Source of the DNA: JAABYT01 sp041581935
GTDB taxonomy: Bacteria; Pseudomonadota; Gammaproteobacteria; HK1
NCBI GenBank assembly: GCA_041581935.1
Contig: JBFICP010000119.1
Span: 1 to 9,543, forward strand
Direction of reading: 5' to 3'
Length of the DNA: 9,543 nt
Below, one piece after another: positions 1-6,323 of the stretch (within the stretch, counting starts at the first letter, position 1; each line of letters opens with the position of its first letter). A model generated the notes under the pieces. That model was given only the letters and a program-made list of their open reading frames with translations, was not told where the DNA came from and did no database searches. The position numbers and the translations under genes were made by a program.

Positions 1-1
1 C

Positions 2-835
2 ATGAGCAGCTACGAGAACTACTCCGTCACCTCCGCTCACTATGATGCCACCCGTGATGCCATCGGTGTGGAGATCATTCTGGGTTGCTTGGCTATTGGC
101 GATCGACCGCTCGCCGAGCAGGTCTTGCTCGACGCAGGTTGTGGAACCGGCAACTACTCGCATGCCCTCGTCGAGCACGTGGCACGCATCGAAGCCGTCG
201 ACATCAACGAAGGCATGCTCGGCGTCGCCCGAGCCAAGCTCGCGCAGCCCGAGGCGGCAGGGAAGATCCGGTTTCACCGCGCGACTATCGACGACCTGCC
301 GCTGGGCGACGCCAGTGTCGACGCCGTCATGATCAACCAGGTGCTGCATCATCTCCCCGACGATGCGGGAGGAGGATGGCGGCTTACGCGGGCGGTGATC
401 AGCGAGTTCGCCCGAGTGCTGCGCGCCGGCGGGGCACTGGTGGTGAACTTCTGCAGCCACGAGCAGTTGCGCCGCGGCTGGTGGATCTACGCCCTCATCG
501 AGCCGGCCGCGGAGCGCATGATTGCGCGCCACGTGCCGCTCGCCGAGCTCGAGCGCCTGATCGCCGATTGCGGCTTCACACCGCGGGGGCGCTTCATTCC
601 CAGCGATGCCGTCATACAGGGACGTGGTTATTTCGATCCGAGGGGCCCCCTCGATCCGAGTTGGCGTGCCGGAGATTCGGTGTGGGCAATGCTCGACAGC
701 AACGAGCTCGAGACGGTCGAGGCGCGGATTCGCGAAATGGATGCGCGCGGTGAGCTCGAGGCGTTCGTCACGCGGCACGACGCGGAGCGCCTGCACGTGG
801 GTCAGACGACGTTCCTGTGCGCGACGCGTCGCTGA
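2..835 (+). CDS. Class I SAM-dependent methyltransferase
   Basis: A 277-residue protein with a Rossmann-fold methyltransferase core. SAM-binding motif I is at about residues 42-51 (LLDAGCGTGNY). An acidic strand end, AVDINE, follows at about 65-70 (D67 would contact the SAM ribose). IDDLPLGDASVDAV is at about 97-110, NQVLHHLPD at 112-120, and the late strand RVLRAGGALVVNF at 138-150. This order fits the Methyltransf_11/25 (UbiE-like) group, which methylates small molecules, quinones or lipids; the substrate cannot be read. The roughly 125 residues after the core probably form a substrate-binding cap. The ATG at base 2 gives a plausible N-terminus, but the upstream sequence lies outside the window, so neither an RBS nor an earlier start can be checked. 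It is probably co-transcribed with the HAD gene 30 nt downstream. The family call is secure; the function is unknown. Confidence 0.9.
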   Translation: MSSYENYSVTSAHYDATRDAIGVEIILGCLAIGDRPLAEQVLLDAGCGTGNYSHALVEHVARIEAVDINEGMLGVARAKLAQPEAAGKIRFHRATIDDLPLGDASVDAVMINQVLHHLPDDAGGGWRLTRAVISEFARVLRAGGALVVNFCSHEQLRRGWWIYALIEPAAERMIARHVPLAELERLIADCGFTPRGRFIPSDAVIQGRGYFDPRGPLDPSWRAGDSVWAMLDSNELETVEARIREMDARGELEAFVTRHDAERLHVGQTTFLCATRR

Positions 836-853
836 GTCGTGCATGTGCCTGAC

Positions 854-860
854 GGGAAGG
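854..860 (+). promoter_or_regulatory. Ribosome binding site deciding a TTG start for the HAD gene
   Basis: GGGAAGG ends 5 nt before the TTG at 866. The two upstream in-frame GTG codons (839 and 845) have no purine-rich Shine-Dalgarno sequence before them. Starting at 866 also places the catalytic FDKDGT motif at residues 8-13, where HAD proteins normally carry it. Confidence 0.5.
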
Positions 861-865
861 CGGGT

Positions 866-1573
866 TTGAGCATCAAAGGCGTTCTGTTCGACAAGGACGG
901 CACGCTGCTCGATTTTCACGCCACCTGGATGCCGGCGTATCGCAGCGCGGCGAAAGCCGTAAGTCGTGCGGCGGGCCGCCCAGAGCTTGCCGACCGATTG
1001 CTGAGCGTGGGTGGCTACGATCACCACACTGGACGATGCACGCCCGGACTTGCGCTGGCTTCCGGCACCAACCTCGATCTCGCCAGGGCGTGGGCCGGCG
1101 AATGCGGTCTCGACGACGTCGCCCAACTGCTGCGGCAACTGGAAGACATTTATGCGCGCGAAGTCGCGTCGCGCGCGGTGCCGGTGGGCGATCTGGCGGC
1201 GCTGTTCGCGCGTCTGACCGGACGCGGCCTGCAGCTCGGCATCGCCACCATGGACAGCGAGTCGTTGGCCCGTGATACCGTGTCACGGCTGGGAGTCGAA
1301 AACTATCTGAGCTTCGTGTGCGGCTATGACAGCGGCTACGGCACCAAGCCGGGCCCCGGCATGGTCACCGCATTTTGTGCCCGCCTGGGCCTGCGGCCGG
1401 CCGAGGTGCTCGTGGCGGGCGATACGCTTCACGATCTGCACATGGGTCGCGCCGCGGGCGCAGGCCTCGTGGTGGGGGTGTTGAGCGGCACCGGTGCCCG
1501 CGCGCTCCTCGAGCCGCACTGCGATCACATCCTCGAAAGCGTGCTCGAGCTGGAATCGCTGTTGCCCCTGTAG
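866..1573 (+). CDS. HAD-superfamily hydrolase, phosphoglycolate phosphatase-like
   Basis: Read from the TTG at 866 the protein has 235 residues; a GTG at 839 would add nine. All four HAD motifs are visible. Motif I is FDKDGT, with nucleophile D9 and acid/base D11. Motif II is a strand ending in IATMDS (T128). Motif III is the lysine of GTKPGPGM (K161). Motif IV is AGDTLHDLHMG (D186, D190), which holds Mg2+. The helical cap between motifs I and II suggests subfamily IA, the group containing phosphoglycolate phosphatase (Gph). Such enzymes hydrolyse phosphate monoesters in the cytoplasm through an aspartyl-phosphate intermediate. The physiological substrate is not readable, and gph itself is not claimed because many paralogues share this layout. 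It follows the methyltransferase by 30 nt on the same strand, so an operon is likely. It is convergent with the glutamine amidotransferase gene. Confidence 0.87.
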   Translation: MSIKGVLFDKDGTLLDFHATWMPAYRSAAKAVSRAAGRPELADRLLSVGGYDHHTGRCTPGLALASGTNLDLARAWAGECGLDDVAQLLRQLEDIYAREVASRAVPVGDLAALFARLTGRGLQLGIATMDSESLARDTVSRLGVENYLSFVCGYDSGYGTKPGPGMVTAFCARLGLRPAEVLVAGDTLHDLHMGRAAGAGLVVGVLSGTGARALLEPHCDHILESVLELESLLPL

Positions 1574-1585
1574 GCGATCGTCCAA

Positions 1586-1609
1586 TCAGAAAAGGGATCG
1601 CACCCCTTC
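1586..1609 (-). terminator. Probable intrinsic terminator of the HAD/glutamine amidotransferase operon
   Basis: On the minus strand a hairpin AAGGG-(7 nt)-CCCTT leads directly into TTCTGATT, giving a UUUUCU run at the base of the stem. It lies about 45 nt beyond the amidotransferase stop. A second nested hairpin lies between them: GAGTCC at 1614-1619 pairs with GGACTC at 1647-1652, with an inner ACCG/CGGT stem. The first stem has only 5 bp and the U-run is short, so the call is moderate. The plus-strand HAD gene gets no U-run from this sequence. Confidence 0.42.
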
Positions 1610-1654
1610 GACCGAGTCCACCGGGGCAGCGCGGTGTTTCTTGCAGGGACTCAT

Positions 1655-2512
1655 CTAATAGCGCATGTTCGGCAGCACCAGCTGCTCGATCCAGTTGCGC
1701 ACCTCGGTGAGGCGCACGTCTTCGTTCATGACGTCTGCATCGACGCCCAGCAGCCAGGCGAGATCCCGCCGGTCCGGGTCCTGGTGCAAAGCCTCGAGCT
1801 TGTTGACGTAATCATGTGCGGCATCGGTGTCGGCGAAGAATCCCATGTTCGTCAGACGCTCGATGCGGCAGAAAGTGAGGCGGGCGAGCTCGTGCAGGTC
1901 GTACTCGGGATGGTATTGCACTGCCCATATGGTGCCGCCCTTGTGAGTGATCGACACCGCCTGCACGCTCGAGAATGCGTTGCCCGCCAGGCGTACGGCC
2001 CCGGGCGGAAGGTGCGTGCATTCGTCCTCGTGGCTGATGAAAGCGTCGAAGACGCTCGGCTTGCCGATGTACAGGGGATGGGCACGACCCTCCGGCGTGA
2101 GCGTAATCTTACGCGCGATGCCCATCTCGCGGCCGCGCGGGTTGGCCGCGCACACGCCGCCCGCGGCGACCACGCCGATCTGCGCCGCCCAGCAGCTCCC
2201 GAAGCTCGGCAGCTTCGCCTCGAAGGCCGCACGGGCGAGCTCAATCTGCGGCGTGACGGCCGGGTCGTCGGCATAGACGGTGAGGCTCGAGCCGGTCCAG
2301 GCGAGTCCGTCGTAGGTATCGAGCGCCGCCCCACGGGGAAGCGAAACGCCGGGATCGGCGGGATAGATGATGTCCACACTGCAACCCGGACGACACTTCA
2401 TGAGCATCTTCGCGTAGAGCTCACCCGCCGGTGACGCGCCGCCGGCGGCCAACGCCTCGCGCCCGTCGCGTCGATAGCCGTCGATGACCAGAAAGCTCGG
2501 GTGATTGGCCAC
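1655..2512 (-). CDS. Class I (triad) glutamine amidotransferase-like protein
   Basis: The protein has 285 residues from a GTG at 2512 (start MANHPSFLVIDGY), which lies 8 nt after the upstream HAD stop. An in-frame ATG at 2578 would add a 22-residue Arg-rich segment that overlaps the HAD gene and looks untranslated. Class I amidotransferase features are present: the nucleophile elbow FGSCWAAQ with C107, and the AVQYHPEYD motif giving H201 and E203, so the Cys-His-Glu triad is complete. The elbow has Ala where G-x-C-x-G is usual. The protein resembles the stand-alone GMP-synthase-like GATase1 group rather than a known biosynthetic subunit. About 80 residues follow the HPE motif, making it longer than a minimal domain. 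It may release ammonia from glutamine or hydrolyse gamma-glutamyl amides; no synthase partner is adjacent. The tight spacing implies co-translation with the HAD gene. The fold is confident; the substrate is unknown. Confidence 0.87.
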   Translation of the reverse strand: MANHPSFLVIDGYRRDGREALAAGGASPAGELYAKMLMKCRPGCSVDIIYPADPGVSLPRGAALDTYDGLAWTGSSLTVYADDPAVTPQIELARAAFEAKLPSFGSCWAAQIGVVAAGGVCAANPRGREMGIARKITLTPEGRAHPLYIGKPSVFDAFISHEDECTHLPPGAVRLAGNAFSSVQAVSITHKGGTIWAVQYHPEYDLHELARLTFCRIERLTNMGFFADTDAAHDYVNKLEALHQDPDRRDLAWLLGVDADVMNEDVRLTEVRNWIEQLVLPNMRY

Positions 2513-2520
2513 GTTCGGCC

Positions 2521-3276
2521 CTATCCGCCGCCGGCGAGGCGTCGAACGGTGTCGGGAAGCTCGGCCGCGCTTGCACACACGGCATCCGCGGTGGTGTGGG
2601 CCTTGTCGCGATCCCGCGTCGCGGTAAACAACACGGCCTTCATTCCCAGTGCGTGCGGGCCTTTGACGTCATTGTGATCGCGATCGCCGATGTGCAGCAT
2701 GTCGTTGATCTCGACACCAAGCTGCGCGGCCACGTGGGCAAACATGTCGCGGTGGGGCTTGGAGTGACCGATCTCGTCGGAAAATGCGAAGGCGCCGAAA
2801 TGCTGCTTGAGATCGTGCATATCGAGCCATTCGCGCAGGCAACGTCCCGGCGTGTAGATGGCATCGGAGACCACGCCGAGCTTGTAAGAGTCCGCGAGCG
2901 CCTCGATGGCTTCGCCGATGCCATCGACCGGATTGGGCGGCACCGTGACCTCCATCTCCTCGAGAGCGCGCACGAGCTCGGCCCGATCGGCGTCGGGGAG
3001 CGTTCGGCCGAGGCCCGAGCACAGAACCGTCACGCGATCGTCCACCGTCCAGGTAACGTGCTGCTCGTGCCACACGTGGTTGAAGGCTGCTTCCATGGCG
3101 TCGTAGGCGATCCGCAGCGTACTCTCCTCGAGGGGCTCATGGCGGGCGAGCACGGCATGCGCCAACTGCCGCCGCGCCTCTTTCTTCGACGCGAGTCCGC
3201 GGGCCCTGCGCTTGTCTTCGTCGGAGTCGTCATGGATGACCGTATCCCACAAATCGAACGTGATAGCCTTGATCAT
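2521..3276 (-). CDS. HAD-family hydrolase with a DLWDT catalytic motif
   Basis: The 251-residue protein begins MIKAITFDLWDT. HAD motifs are D8 (nucleophile) in motif I, S137 in VVSDA (motif II), K173 in GHSKPHRDMF (motif III), and D198 with D203 in HIGDRDHND (motif IV). Position +2 after the nucleophile is Trp10, not the Asp typical of phosphatases; D11 sits at +3. In L-2-haloacid dehalogenases that site is Tyr, so a phosphatase role should not be assumed. The helical cap at about 20-125 fits subfamily IA. The first cap stretch is rich in Asp, Glu, Lys and Arg. AGGA lies directly against the ATG at 3276, and a better-placed GGAG lies 13 nt upstream, so the RBS is not ideal. It heads a two-gene minus-strand operon with the glutamine amidotransferase and is divergent from the zinc hydrolase gene. 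Confidence 0.88.
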   Translation of the reverse strand: MIKAITFDLWDTVIHDDSDEDKRRARGLASKKEARRQLAHAVLARHEPLEESTLRIAYDAMEAAFNHVWHEQHVTWTVDDRVTVLCSGLGRTLPDADRAELVRALEEMEVTVPPNPVDGIGEAIEALADSYKLGVVSDAIYTPGRCLREWLDMHDLKQHFGAFAFSDEIGHSKPHRDMFAHVAAQLGVEINDMLHIGDRDHNDVKGPHALGMKAVLFTATRDRDKAHTTADAVCASAAELPDTVRRLAGGG

Positions 3277-3311
3277 TCCTGCGGGCGGACTCCTATTAAT
3301 ATAGCGTCGCA
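3277..3311. promoter_or_regulatory. Short AT-rich divergent control region
   Basis: Only 35 nt separate the HAD ATG from the annotated GTG of the zinc hydrolase. The region contains the perfect 8-bp palindrome TATTAATA at 3294-3301, an AT island in otherwise GC-rich DNA. On the plus strand TATTAA could be a -10 element with TTGATC at 3269-3274 as -35, although the 19-nt spacer is long. On the minus strand TATATT at 3298-3303 could be a -10, but no -35 is visible. A second plus-strand candidate is the extended -10 TGCTAAATT at 3362-3370, which would fit only if the hydrolase starts further downstream. Confidence 0.27.
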
Positions 3312-4556
3312 GTGTCGGAAGGCGCGCAGCTTAAGGCAAAAGCCCGGTCTGCAACAAGGCGTGCTAAATTTCGCGACTCGCAACGGGCAGGGGACAGGTT
3401 CATCGGTCACGCACTTCACTTCCGGTGTGAGCGCATCGTCTTGCCGGCCATGAGCCCGGGCACCGAGCGCTGTCTCGAGGTGCTGCGCTTCGACCGCGAC
3501 GGAGCGCACCCCAAGGCTTATTTTCAGGCCTCCGTTCATGCCGACGAGCTTCCCCCGATGCTGGTGGTGAACCATCTCGCCGAGCGGCTTCGCTCTGCTG
3601 CGCACGCCGGCGAGATACGCGGCGAGGTGGTGCTGGTGCCGGTCGCGAATCCGGTCGGGCTCGCGCAGTTCGTACAGGGGCGCGCCATGGGTCGCTTCGC
3701 GCTCGGCGGTGAGGGCAACTTCAACCGCCACTTCCCCGACCTGACGACGACTCTCGATGAGCGCCTTTCGCGACGACTGAGTAGCGATGCGGCGGCAAAT
3801 GTTTCCATCGTGCGCACGGCGCTGAAAAATGCACTGGCCGGCATGCAGCCGGTCGGAGAGGTCGAATTCCTGCGTCACGCGCTGTTGAGTCTCGCGTACG
3901 ATGCCGACGTGGCACTCGATCTACACTGCGATTCCGAGTCTGTGCTGCATGTCTACCTGGGCACGCCGTTGTGGCCCGATGCGGCCGATCTGCCGGCGCA
4001 GTTGGGCGCCGAGGCGGTGTTGCTGGCAACGGTCTCCGGCGGTCAGCCCTTCGACGAGGCCGTCGGCGGGCCCTGGTGGGCACTCGCCGAACGCCATCCG
4101 GGACATCCGATCCCGCCGGCGTGCCTGTCGGGGACGGTGGAGTTTCGCGGTCGCGGCGACGTCAGCGAAGCCATGGCAGCCACGGACGCCGACAATCTTT
4201 TTCGATTTCTGCAACGTCGCGGCGTGGTCGCCGGCGATCCGGGTCCGTTGCCGCAGCCACGCTGCGAAGCGACGCCGCTCGAAGGGGTCGACATGATCCG
4301 CTCGCCGGTTGCCGGCGTCATCGCCTACCAGAAGGCGCCCGGCGCGGCCGTCGCCGCCGGAGACGTGGTCGCCTTGGTAGTCGATCCCACGAATCACGAT
4401 TTCGCCGCCGCGCGCACCGCGCTCGTCAGCCGCTGCGACGGAATCCTCTATGGCCGCAGCGCCGAGCGCATGGCGCGACCCGGCAAGGTCGTGTGCAAGG
4501 TTGCCGGCCGGCAGCCGCTTCCGGACCGGCGCGCGGGCGCTCTGTTGACGGACTGA
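3312..4556 (+). CDS. Succinylglutamate desuccinylase/aspartoacylase-family zinc hydrolase
   Basis: The protein has 414 residues from a GTG at 3312. Zinc ligands of the AstE/AspA (M14-like) family are visible: H76 and E79 in ASVHADELPP, and H205 in ALDLHCDSES. NFNRHFPD (R139) would bind the substrate carboxylate, and E277 in GTVEFRG is the likely catalytic base. The C-terminus (about 328-358, RSPVAGVIAYQKAPGAAVAAGD) is a lipoyl/biotinyl-like beta segment found in bacterial members. Such enzymes remove an acyl group from an N-acyl amino acid, producing a free amine and a carboxylate. The start is doubtful: residues 1-35 are basic, use codons unlike the rest (AGG, ACA, several GCA), and no RBS precedes the GTG. 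The next in-frame starts, TTG 3441 and ATG 3450, cut into or close to the conserved LPAMSPGTER segment. The next gene is an aminotransferase 10 nt on, suggesting deacylation followed by transamination. It is not assigned to astE because no arginine-catabolism genes are nearby. Confidence 0.88.
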   Translation: MSEGAQLKAKARSATRRAKFRDSQRAGDRFIGHALHFRCERIVLPAMSPGTERCLEVLRFDRDGAHPKAYFQASVHADELPPMLVVNHLAERLRSAAHAGEIRGEVVLVPVANPVGLAQFVQGRAMGRFALGGEGNFNRHFPDLTTTLDERLSRRLSSDAAANVSIVRTALKNALAGMQPVGEVEFLRHALLSLAYDADVALDLHCDSESVLHVYLGTPLWPDAADLPAQLGAEAVLLATVSGGQPFDEAVGGPWWALAERHPGHPIPPACLSGTVEFRGRGDVSEAMAATDADNLFRFLQRRGVVAGDPGPLPQPRCEATPLEGVDMIRSPVAGVIAYQKAPGAAVAAGDVVALVVDPTNHDFAAARTALVSRCDGILYGRSAERMARPGKVVCKVAGRQPLPDRRAGALLTD

Positions 4557-4566
4557 GATTACGCAT

Positions 4567-5679
4567 ATGCAGATAGAGATTTTCGAGCTCGAGCGGGTGC
4601 AATCGCTGTGGGAGAACCGCGTCGAGTACAACCTGACGGAGAGTGGCGTGCACCCCTATACGCTCGCCGAGCTTCTGGACGCGAACGATGTTGCCGCGCT
4701 GGCCGATGTACGCCTCGGCTACGGCCAGACCAACGGAAGCATTCCGTTACGGGAATCCATCGCTCGATATTATCCGGATGCCGGCAGCGACAATGTCGTG
4801 GTCACGAACGGATCGGCGGAAGCAAACTTCGTCGCCGCCTGGAGCACCCTCGACGCAGGCGACGAGATCATCTACATGGTGCCCAATTATCTGCAGATTC
4901 GCGGCATCAGCCGTTCGATGGGCGTAATCGTGCGCCCGCTGCGACTGCGCTCCGAGCTCGGGTGGCAGCCGGATTTGAACGAGCTCGACACGCTCGTCTC
5001 ACCCCGAACCAAAGTCATCGCCGTGTGTAATCCCAACAATCCGACCGGTATGACGCTCGGCGATGAGGCAATGTCGGCCTTGGTCGCGGCGGCCGAGCGC
5101 AGCGGCGCATGGTTGCTCGCAGACGAGGTTTACAGAGGGGCGGAGCTCGACGGGCAGGACACGCCAAGCTTCTGGGGGCGATACGAGCGTGTCGTCGTCA
5201 CCGGCGGACTTTCCAAAGCCTATGCGCTGCCGGGTCTGCGCCTCGGATGGCTGGTGGGACCGCCTGAGTTCATCGAAACGGCCTGGGCTCGTACCGACTA
5301 CACCAGCATCGCGCCCGGAATCCTCAGCGACGAGGTGGCGCGCCGTGCGCTCGAGCCACGGCTTCGCGAACGAATCCTGGAGCGTAACCGAAGTCTCCTG
5401 AGGTCGAACTTGAGCGACCTGTGCGACTGGATGGCGGATCAACCGGTAGAGCTGACGCTGACACCCCCCAAAGCGGGCGGCATGGCGTTCGTTCGTTATC
5501 AGCTCGACAAGAACTCCACGGAACTCACCACTCGGCTGCGCGAAGAAAAATCCGTGCTGATTGTCGCCGGCGACTGCTTCGGTCTCGACCGATACCTGCG
5601 CATCGGGTTCGGTGCCGAGCCGGCCTATCTCAATCGGGGACTCGTGCGTATCGGAGAGTTTCTCAACGCGCTCGTGTGA
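4567..5679 (+). CDS. Class I/II PLP-dependent aminotransferase
   Basis: A 370-residue fold-type I aminotransferase. It shows NGSAEAN at 81-87 (cofactor phosphate region), NPNNPTG at 155-161, ADEVYR with D186 (pyridine nitrogen contact), and GGLSKAYALPGLRLGW with the Schiff-base lysine K217 and phosphate-binding R225. R345 in YLRIGFG is in the position that binds the substrate alpha-carboxylate. The catalytic set is complete. The N-terminus (FELERVQSLWEN, then NLTESGVHPYTLAELL) differs from standard aspartate aminotransferases and recalls the capreomycidine synthase-like branch of the family; that resemblance is from memory and needs a tree. Its amino-group substrate is unknown. The ATG at 4567 follows the upstream stop by 10 nt with only a weak GAG, consistent with translational coupling to the zinc hydrolase gene. 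The stop codon overlaps one arm of the stem-loop that follows. Confidence 0.92.
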   Translation: MQIEIFELERVQSLWENRVEYNLTESGVHPYTLAELLDANDVAALADVRLGYGQTNGSIPLRESIARYYPDAGSDNVVVTNGSAEANFVAAWSTLDAGDEIIYMVPNYLQIRGISRSMGVIVRPLRLRSELGWQPDLNELDTLVSPRTKVIAVCNPNNPTGMTLGDEAMSALVAAAERSGAWLLADEVYRGAELDGQDTPSFWGRYERVVVTGGLSKAYALPGLRLGWLVGPPEFIETAWARTDYTSIAPGILSDEVARRALEPRLRERILERNRSLLRSNLSDLCDWMADQPVELTLTPPKAGGMAFVRYQLDKNSTELTTRLREEKSVLIVAGDCFGLDRYLRIGFGAEPAYLNRGLVRIGEFLNALV

Positions 5680-5760
5680 CGGGCCCGGAGCGACGGCGTG
5701 CCCCGCAGCACGGCAGCCGGGGTACGCTCCGGCACGCGCCGCCATCGCTCCAAGCCCGTC
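5678..5760 (-). repeat. Long stem-loop filling the convergent intergenic region
   Basis: Arms of 21 nt at 5678-5698 and 5740-5760 are inverted repeats matching at 18 positions. The three differences read as C-A mismatches in plus-strand RNA but as G-U wobbles in minus-strand RNA, so the minus transcript can form 21 uninterrupted pairs. TGCC at 5699-5702 and GGCA at 5731-5734 extend the stem after a 5-nt bulge. An alternative inner hairpin pairs 5696-5704 with 5719-5727 (9 bp, one G-U). The left arm overlaps the aminotransferase stop codon, and the right arm lies 11 nt beyond the EF-hand stop. Neither strand has a U-run afterwards, so it is not a classical intrinsic terminator. It may stabilise the 3' end of the EF-hand mRNA or act with Rho. 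Confidence 0.75.
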
Positions 5761-5771
5761 AGCCGCGCTAC

Positions 5772-5996
5772 TCAGCCGCTCACTTGCAGCTTCTTGTATT
5801 CCGCTTTTGATAGCAGGCCGTCGCGATCCTCGTCCGCCTCGTCGAACGAAGTCATCAGTCTTTCCCAGGAGGAGGCTTCCTGCATGGTGATCTTTCCGTC
5901 GCCGTTGGTGTCGACCTCGGCAAAAGTCGGCAGGGCAGCCATGGATGCAGCCGCGAATACGGCCAAGAACACGGCCAGAGCCGATCGCTTTCCCAT
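5772..5996 (-). CDS. Small exported EF-hand (calcium-binding) protein
   Basis: A 74-residue protein. Residues 1-20 are a signal peptide: MGKR, then an Ala/Val/Phe-rich core, with SMA at 18-20 as a likely cleavage site. Two canonical 12-residue EF-hand loops follow. Loop 1 runs from D29 to E40 (D29, N31, D33, T37, E40). Loop 2 runs from D55 to E66 (D55, D57, D59, S63, E66). The mature protein is therefore little more than one paired EF-hand of about 50 residues, expected in the periplasm and binding Ca2+. AGGAG lies 6 nt before the ATG, the clearest ribosome binding site in the window. The entry helix of loop 1 (about 21-28) directly adjoins the signal peptide. It is convergent with the aminotransferase gene and on the same strand as the kinase, but 353 nt away from it. 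No partner is known; buffering or sensing calcium in the envelope is inference. Confidence 0.86.
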   Translation of the reverse strand: MGKRSALAVFLAVFAAASMAALPTFAEVDTNGDGKITMQEASSWERLMTSFDEADEDRDGLLSKAEYKKLQVSG

Positions 5997-6203
5997 TGTT
6001 TTCTCCTCGTTCCTTAAGTTGCAGCCGTCATCGCGCCGGTTTTTTCCACTCGGGCGAGATGTTCACTTAATGACCTAGCAACCGCCGTGCCAGGCGTGTA
6101 TCGATGCGCGCGATGGCGAGCGCTGGCGTGTGTTTCTCCATCGCTCGGGTTGTCGACGCTCGCCCGAACCGGACGGTCGGTGACGCGTTCTGTCGGTAAT
6201 TGG

Positions 6204-6323
6204 TGACGACGTCGTGCCCGATGACGACAAGTGGTGCCACGATTGTCGTCATCGAGCGACGCGAAGTCGGGGATCGGCGGGGAACGGCAAGGAAACTGGG
6301 TCTGCTTGTCGCCGGGTGACGAC
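6204..6323. repeat. Repeated TGACGAC words, possible operator sites
   Basis: The heptamer TGACGAC occurs at 6204-6210, 6222-6228 and 6317-6323 on the plus strand and at 6245-6251 on the minus strand. The first copy leads into the 10-bp palindrome ACGACGTCGT (6206-6215). Four copies within 120 nt could be binding sites for a regulator, but GC-rich DNA in which GAC/GTC triplets are common makes chance clustering possible. Confidence 0.35.
6210..6261. repeat. 12-bp perfect inverted repeat with an outer 5-bp stem
   Basis: CGATGACGACAA at 6219-6230 is perfectly inverted at 6243-6254, with a 12-nt loop containing GTGG and CCAC. After a small internal loop (4 nt against 2 nt), CGTCG at 6210-6214 pairs with CGACG at 6257-6261, for 17 pairs in all. 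It lies about 90 nt downstream of the kinase stop codon. No T-run follows on either strand, so an intrinsic terminator is unlikely. A protein-binding site or a 3'-end stabilising hairpin of the kinase mRNA are the options. Confidence 0.65.

Noticed and set aside
839..865. Upstream GTG starts (839, 845) for the first HAD gene
   Set aside because: Neither has an RBS, whereas TTG 866 has GGGAAGG at 5 nt and gives the usual HAD N-terminus. The earlier starts remain possible.
1634..2434. Long plus-strand open frame opposite the glutamine amidotransferase gene
   Set aside because: It is a composition-driven shadow: no domain is visible in its translation, while the opposite strand has a complete catalytic triad.
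2596..3453. 285-codon plus-strand open frame opposite the second HAD gene
   Set aside because: The minus strand carries all HAD motifs. The plus-strand translation is His/Arg/Gly/Val-rich with no recognisable family and runs into the zinc hydrolase gene.
3312..5679. Ectoine degradation genes (doeB-like deacetylase with an aminotransferase)
   Set aside because: DoeB is in the same broad hydrolase family, but the ectoine transaminase is a class III enzyme as far as I recall, and no ectoine hydrolase is present. The match is only by family.
6031..6046. T6 run preceded by GC-rich sequence, resembling a plus-strand terminator
   Set aside because: No adequate hairpin precedes it, and no plus-strand gene lies upstream for it to terminate.
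6067..6252. 61-codon minus-strand frame in the intergenic region
   Set aside because: It has no RBS or recognisable domain, and its start codon lies inside the inverted repeat.
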